Positions 60,176-64,000 of a stretch of 64,000 bases of DNA are shown one piece after another. This DNA is from SAR202 cluster bacterium bin90 (lineage in GTDB: Bacteria; Chloroflexota; Dehalococcoidia; Lucifugimonadales; JADFKI01). Every line of letters begins with the position of its first letter. The first letter of the stretch is position 1. The stretch covers positions 62,001-126,000 of the forward strand of contig MPND01000001.1 of NCBI GenBank assembly GCA_002238855.1. The letters run 5' to 3'. Both the position numbers and the translations under genes were made by a program. The notes beneath the pieces are model-generated. The model was not told the origin of the DNA. It saw only the letters and a program-made list of their open reading frames with translations, and did not search any database.

Positions 60176-60421
60176 TTACACTTTTTTCTCCTTCTCTAAG
60201 CCCTCAAAGAATTCGCCAGCCTCTGTACCACCGTTCTCCCACCAGTCCCGACTGGCAGCCTTAATCTCATCCATCTCAAGTTCGTCCATTTCAGTGTCTA
60301 TCAACCACTGCTTCACCGCTTCTTTGATGATTTCCTGAACACTGCATCCGTATTTGGCCGCCGACGCCTCAAGAGCAGCGCACAATTTGTCGTCCTCTAA
60401 GAGCAATGATACTTCTTGCAT
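60176..60421 (-). CDS. Cognate antitoxin of the RelE-family toxin
   Basis: 81-residue acidic protein. The N-terminal part MQEVSLLLEDDKLCAALEASAAKYGCSVQEIIKEAVKQWL is a ribbon-helix-helix DNA-binding fold, and the acidic C-terminus (EMDELEMDEIKAASRDWWENGG) is typical of the toxin-binding tail. I chose the ATG at 60421 with AAGGGGAAGG upstream. It lies 3 nt before the toxin gene, in antitoxin-toxin order. It probably autorepresses the operon. Confidence 0.85.
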   Translation of the reverse strand: MQEVSLLLEDDKLCAALEASAAKYGCSVQEIIKEAVKQWLIDTEMDELEMDEIKAASRDWWENGGTEAGEFFEGLEKEKKV

Positions 60422-60456
60422 AGCGCCTTCCCCTTGATTATCCAAGTGACCGCATT

Positions 60457-62112
60457 CTAGCACGCAGACGGCCCAAATAGAACATCCATATCCTTATCCA
60501 CCTGCGCCTTTAACTCCGCCGCCTCAACGAAACCAAGCTCTCTGTACGACTCTGGGCTGCCATATTCACGTGTCTGTATGACCACCGGCATCGGCAGCGC
60601 GTGCCCGAACATCAGCGCCTGTCGATTCGACTCAAGCCGTGCAAGTACCGTCCTCAGCTTGCGGCTGCCTGAGACCCCAGACAGCACCGCATCCGTATCC
60701 CGTTCGTTGTCCAGAAGGCACGCTATCTTTGTTCCGAGCTGGCTCATTACCTCGTCGTCGATCCCACTGGGGCGCTGGTCCACTACGAGCAGAGTGACGT
60801 TATACTTTCGCATCTCCCGCGCAATGTTTCCGAAAATAGTATTCCTGGCGATTGCCGAACTCAGGAACTTGTGCGCCTCCTCGATTGTGATGACAAGTGG
60901 TCGTGGCTGCTGCGTCGCGTCCCCGCTCGCCTGCTCCGACATTCTTACATACCTGTCGTGTATGCGCCGCGTCAGCAGATTTGCAATCAGCAGGTACGCG
61001 TCAATGTTGTTGCCGTAGCGTCCGAACTCCAGCACAACATGCATGCCCCGCCGCAGATAGTTCAGAATCTCGTTCACGGAGTTGCCGCCTCTGCCTTCCG
61101 TGATAAACCCGAACCGTCTGAGTTGCATGAGGCGGTTCCGAAGCGCCCGAAGTGTCGAAGTCGGGACATTCATATCGCCGGCAAGCGTATTGAATTCTTC
61201 CCCACTCGGGTGTTCGAGAAACATCCGCAGCCAGCTCACCCCGAACTTCTCGCGCAGGGAATGCGCGGTATCTGCGGCAACATCCGACAGTCCCCATGTG
61301 TCTCGAAGAATGTCCACATCCTCCGGCTCTATGTCGTCGTAGCCGATGCTGATTTCGTAGTCCGTGCTGATCCCACGACGGCTCGCGCTTTCCGGATCAA
61401 GCGTGAACACCGCAACCCGCGAGCTAAACAGCTGCTTCAAGCCCTTCACCTCGTTCGTATGCTCGCTGGAGCCGCGCCAACCGTATTCGCCGTGCATGTC
61501 GAAAATCAGATTGCTCGCGGCGCCGTTCTGCAATATCCCTATCAGGAGCAGCCTAGTCAGGAAGGTCTTGCCAGTGCCGCTCTTGCCGAACACCCCGTTG
61601 CTGCGCTTCACCATCTCGTTGATGTCGAGGCACAGGCGCACTTCCATGTCCATCGGGTTGCCGATGTAGAAATGCCCGGCGTCCTCACTTCCGAACACCA
61701 TCTGTATGTCTTCTTCGTCCGCGAGCGACACACGGGAGAAGTGCGGCGGAATAGTCTTCGCTGGCTGCGCTGTGTTCATCGTATCCGCGCCGATGATGAG
61801 CATCGGCTCCACCGTAATGCTGTTATACGCGACCGTGCCACTCAGGACCTGCGACAGCAGCGGGCGTGAAGCGTCCGGCGGGGCCGCCGTTATGCCGTCG
61901 TCCGTCGATAGAAGTTCTATCTCGGTCAGCACTCCCAGGAACCGGCTGCGCTGCCCCTGTATGCTCACGAATGTTCCAACTTTGACATCCTCGATCGACA
62001 CGCCATCGTCCAGGCGGACCTTGACGCCCTCACTCAGTGAGCCGGATACGACCGTACCCAGTGGCAGGCGTCCGCTGGTTTCCACGGGGTACATTCCATT
62101 CGTATGGTTCAT
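60457..62112 (-). CDS. herA: HerA-like DNA translocase ATPase
   Basis: 551-residue HerA/DUF87 ATPase. An N-terminal HAS-barrel-like region (about 1-120, LGTVVSGSLSEGVKVRLDDG...VGTFVSIQGQ) is followed by the RecA-like core with Walker A GKSGTGKT (176-183), LIFDMHGEYGW, Walker B PLVITIEEAHKFL and an arginine-finger segment. HerA forms hexamers with NurA for resecting DNA ends. Its ATG overlaps the stop of the upstream gene (ATGA at 62109-62112). It is in one operon with the HAS-barrel-like protein and NurA. Confidence 0.92.
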   Translation of the reverse strand: MNHTNGMYPVETSGRLPLGTVVSGSLSEGVKVRLDDGVSIEDVKVGTFVSIQGQRSRFLGVLTEIELLSTDDGITAAPPDASRPLLSQVLSGTVAYNSITVEPMLIIGADTMNTAQPAKTIPPHFSRVSLADEEDIQMVFGSEDAGHFYIGNPMDMEVRLCLDINEMVKRSNGVFGKSGTGKTFLTRLLLIGILQNGAASNLIFDMHGEYGWRGSSEHTNEVKGLKQLFSSRVAVFTLDPESASRRGISTDYEISIGYDDIEPEDVDILRDTWGLSDVAADTAHSLREKFGVSWLRMFLEHPSGEEFNTLAGDMNVPTSTLRALRNRLMQLRRFGFITEGRGGNSVNEILNYLRRGMHVVLEFGRYGNNIDAYLLIANLLTRRIHDRYVRMSEQASGDATQQPRPLVITIEEAHKFLSSAIARNTIFGNIAREMRKYNVTLLVVDQRPSGIDDEVMSQLGTKIACLLDNERDTDAVLSGVSGSRKLRTVLARLESNRQALMFGHALPMPVVIQTREYGSPESYRELGFVEAAELKAQVDKDMDVLFGPSAC

Positions 62113-62735
62113 TCCAGACTCCTCAAAATGCCGCTCAGGCGTGGAAGTTGCCCCGTCAGCGCAACTGCAAGGCTCTTGCCCGCGCCCACAAGATATTGCT
62201 GCGGGTCAGCGTGAGCCGCACTTGCCTGCCGCAGGAAAGACGTGACCACATGGTCCTGTATATGAATCGGGGCATTAAGCAGTGTTGCGAGGAATTCGTG
62301 GGTTTCGCTGAAATTTGCAATCTCACCAGAATCACAGGTACGAACGAACGAATACATGCGGGGCGCGCTCAATGGAGGGTAGTGCAGTACCAGATCGCCA
62401 TCCCGGTAGCCGACAATTACCGCCCGGAAGCTCGTGTATAGAAGACGCTCTATCTGTGGATTGCTGCTGAACACATCCGACTCCCTTTCAGCGTTCATCC
62501 CGCGCGGTATCGCTGAACGCCCCGGGTCGATACTCTGCGTCGTCGCCTCGCAGACAATGCCGTATGTTGGCAAATGCTGTCCGCACAGTACCAGACTGCC
62601 GATGTCGGGTGCCTCGTAGAGCCGGTAGCACTGTGCCGTAAACTCCGAAGTCGATGCCTCTATGACCTCGCCGATTCGACCATTCACAGCGCCCTGCATA
62701 TCCTGAGCATCCATATAGACCCCGCTCAAATCCAC
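62109..62735 (-). CDS. HAS-barrel-like accessory protein of the HerA/NurA operon
   Basis: 208-residue protein not assignable to a named function. The first part (IGEVIEASTSEFTAQCYRLYEAPDIGSLVLCGQHLPTYGIVCEATTQSIDP) resembles the HAS-barrel found at the N-terminus of HerA, but there is no ATPase domain. The rest includes FLATLLNAPIHIQDHVVTSFLRQASAAHADPQQYLVGAGKSLAVAL. A separate HAS-type subunit could regulate or cap the HerA hexamer. GTG start at 62735, overlapping the nurA end, and a 4-nt overlap with herA. Confidence 0.65.
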   Translation of the reverse strand: MDLSGVYMDAQDMQGAVNGRIGEVIEASTSEFTAQCYRLYEAPDIGSLVLCGQHLPTYGIVCEATTQSIDPGRSAIPRGMNAERESDVFSSNPQIERLLYTSFRAVIVGYRDGDLVLHYPPLSAPRMYSFVRTCDSGEIANFSETHEFLATLLNAPIHIQDHVVTSFLRQASAAHADPQQYLVGAGKSLAVALTGQLPRLSGILRSLE

Positions 62736-63934
62736 CGTCGCATCTTGGAGTTGTTCTTTTCGGACGAATACGCCGACATTCCCTGCTGCTCCAGCGCCGA
62801 AGCGACTAGTTCCACGAAATGCTGCCTGTCAGCGCCCGTCACCACAGCCTGCTCGTGCGCCTCCTTCAGAGCTACCGGATAACCCGGCCCCAGACGGCAC
62901 TGCTCGACTACAAGCGAATGTACAAGTCCGAGGAGCGCTTCATCCTCAGCCACCCAGTCCGGCACCTCAACACGCCCGACCTCATCCTCAGTCCGCACAT
63001 AGAAGAAACTAACTCCGTGACCACCATACCTGTTTCTCACGATCTCTGCGTTGCTTCCGAACACAGCCGACCTCTCACTAATGCCCAGAAAATGCGCGAA
63101 TAGCTGTCTGTCAAGCACTCCTCCCACTTCCTTGTCGCAGGGCCGTTCATCTCTGCGGATCGTGCCGCACTCCCTATCGCAGCTGGGAACTGGGTAAGGA
63201 CACACTGCGACGCGTAGAGCGTTCACCACCTCTCTGCTGCGCGGCAAGCTGATATAGCTCGCGATTGCCAGCGTCCGCCGCGACGACAGGCTCCTTATCT
63301 CATCCAGAAGCGCCACATAATCATCGTCCACCAGTTGCCGCACCACGAAATCGGGATGCCGGTGCATGCCGAAAAGTATCAGCGAACCGTCCACCAGCCC
63401 AATCGCTGGTATGTCCTCGGGTACCTCCCTGAGGGCGTTGAGCAGGCCTCGCAGTTCTTCGACGGCGCGCTTGGCGTCAAGCAGTGCCCCGCTTATCGTC
63501 TCCTCGCGGTACGGCGCATACCTGTCTCTGATAACCAGCTCATCCTGGCTGGCGTACAAGCGCGGCGTGCAGAAAACATCCGCACCCGGCTCATTTCCGT
63601 AGCGCAGCGACATTCCGCCGATATTTATGAGATAGCAGTGTGCCGGAATGTGCCTGCTCACATCTATGTGAGAGCCGTCCACGCCCACGACGCAATGTTC
63701 TTCCGGAACTGGCGGTGCGACATAGCTGGCGTCCACGCGCTCGTGAACTTGGGGCACACTCCAGTTCAACTCAGTGCCCGGTTGCGCGAGTCTTGTAGCG
63801 TATGCTGCGGGATCGAACGACTGCGCTGCATCCAGCGCGCTCGCGAGGCGCAAGCTCCTGTCCGCAGTCCCGGCGCTCAACGCTGCCGCCATATCGTCTA
63901 TCTGAACTGCCGTGCGATTAAGGTCAAGTGCCAT
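62726..63934 (-). CDS. nurA: NurA-domain nuclease
   Basis: 402-residue NurA-like nuclease that would partner HerA. The RNase H-like core shows HCVVGVDGSHIDVSRH (Asp86), then a second strand AIGLVDGSLILFGMHRHPD and, near the C-terminus, VTGADRQHFVELVAS. A mid-protein insert has CPYPVPSCDRECGTIRRDERPCDKEVGG, four or more cysteines, suggestive of a metal or Fe-S site. NurA is a 5'-3' exo/endonuclease acting with HerA in end resection. First gene of the nurA-HAS-herA operon; the ATG at 63934 has AAGGACC upstream. Confidence 0.85.
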   Translation of the reverse strand: MALDLNRTAVQIDDMAAALSAGTADRSLRLASALDAAQSFDPAAYATRLAQPGTELNWSVPQVHERVDASYVAPPVPEEHCVVGVDGSHIDVSRHIPAHCYLINIGGMSLRYGNEPGADVFCTPRLYASQDELVIRDRYAPYREETISGALLDAKRAVEELRGLLNALREVPEDIPAIGLVDGSLILFGMHRHPDFVVRQLVDDDYVALLDEIRSLSSRRTLAIASYISLPRSREVVNALRVAVCPYPVPSCDRECGTIRRDERPCDKEVGGVLDRQLFAHFLGISERSAVFGSNAEIVRNRYGGHGVSFFYVRTEDEVGRVEVPDWVAEDEALLGLVHSLVVEQCRLGPGYPVALKEAHEQAVVTGADRQHFVELVASALEQQGMSAYSSEKNNSKMRRWI

Positions 63935-64000
63935 AGGCTATCCGGTCCTTGATGCCGCTCATTCTGACCTCTTTTACCGGAGGACCCGCGCATCACCGAC
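63935..64000. other. Right edge, upstream of nurA
   Basis: 66 bases remain. No complete gene is visible. One minus-strand frame is open from the edge into nurA and could be the 3' end of an upstream gene, but this cannot be supported. Confidence 0.3.

Noticed and set aside
1..64000. tRNA or rRNA genes
   Set aside because: Short intergenic gaps were read for T-arm and CCA-proximal patterns; nothing with a plausible cloverleaf was seen.

Overview
The window is a moderately GC-rich, densely packed bacterial chromosome segment of about 55 complete genes, with a partial rplA at the left edge. It has no plasmid, phage or insertion-sequence hallmarks, and I saw no tRNA, rRNA or CRISPR array. Gene content points to an uncultured Chloroflexota lineage of the SAR202/Dehalococcoidia type. 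The signs are repeated flavin (luciferase-like) oxidoreductases, enolase-superfamily dehydratases, CaiB-type CoA transferase, many small cupins, a FabL-type enoyl reductase, a bacterial HerA/NurA pair and a nickel superoxide dismutase. That placement is inference from family content; no marker phylogeny was possible.

Layout. 1-1.7 kb: rplA(partial)-L10 leader-rplJ-rplL. 1.7-4.7 kb (minus): M20 peptidase, GNAT and a LarA-type nickel-pincer racemase. 4.8-7.5 kb (plus): radC, two tandem cupins, a ketopantoate-reductase-like gene and a third cupin. 7.6-8.6 kb: divergent sodN (Ni-SOD) and its maturation protease sodX. 8.7-13.9 kb (minus): a tetrapyrrole operon in which a fused siroheme decarboxylase (AhbA-AhbB) leads precorrin-2 dehydrogenase, hemC, a cobA/hemD fusion and hemB. 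14.1-19.5 kb: a flippase-like membrane protein, then a MacAB-like tripartite export set. 19.6-26.6 kb (plus): xerD, a lone molybdenum hydroxylase large subunit, a CoxD-like MoxR ATPase, two tandem VOC proteins and a TPP enzyme.

26.7-35.1 kb: dinB-cupin; mutS2-DUF192-fmt-caiB (minus); erpA and ygfZ. 35.2-38.8 kb (minus): a fatty-acid/phospholipid block (two MaoC-type dehydratases, plsX, fabG, fabL). 39-41.8 kb (minus): TfoX-like protein, a second, divergent LarA paralogue and a PLP dehydratase. 41.9-45.4 kb (plus): HAD-like protein, mutL, a luciferase-like oxidoreductase and DUF2905. 45.5-51.5 kb (minus): BNR-repeat protein, ppk2, a monooxygenase-like protein, a second luciferase-like oxidoreductase and recQ. 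51.7-55.1 kb: ornithine cyclodeaminase family, a PlsY-like protein with altered motifs, a stand-alone RAM-domain protein and an enolase-superfamily dehydratase. 55.3-64 kb: an AT-richer putative PD-(D/E)XK nuclease, a Cas4-like/DUF2779 nuclease, a minimal zincin, a rhamnonate-dehydratase-like enzyme, a MOSC protein, a RelE toxin-antitoxin pair and a herA-HAS-barrel-nurA operon.

Themes. (1) Nickel: Ni-SOD with its protease and two LarA-family proteins. (2) A siroheme-decarboxylase branch in a genome that also needs oxygen-stress protection. (3) DNA processing: radC, xerD, dinB, mutS2, mutL, recQ, herA/nurA and two further nucleases. (4) Several genes without a Shine-Dalgarno sequence carry a TANNNT box 6-7 nt before the start codon, which suggests leaderless transcription. 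The most unusual neighbourhood is 55.3-64 kb; I found no single locus that I can firmly call a new system.
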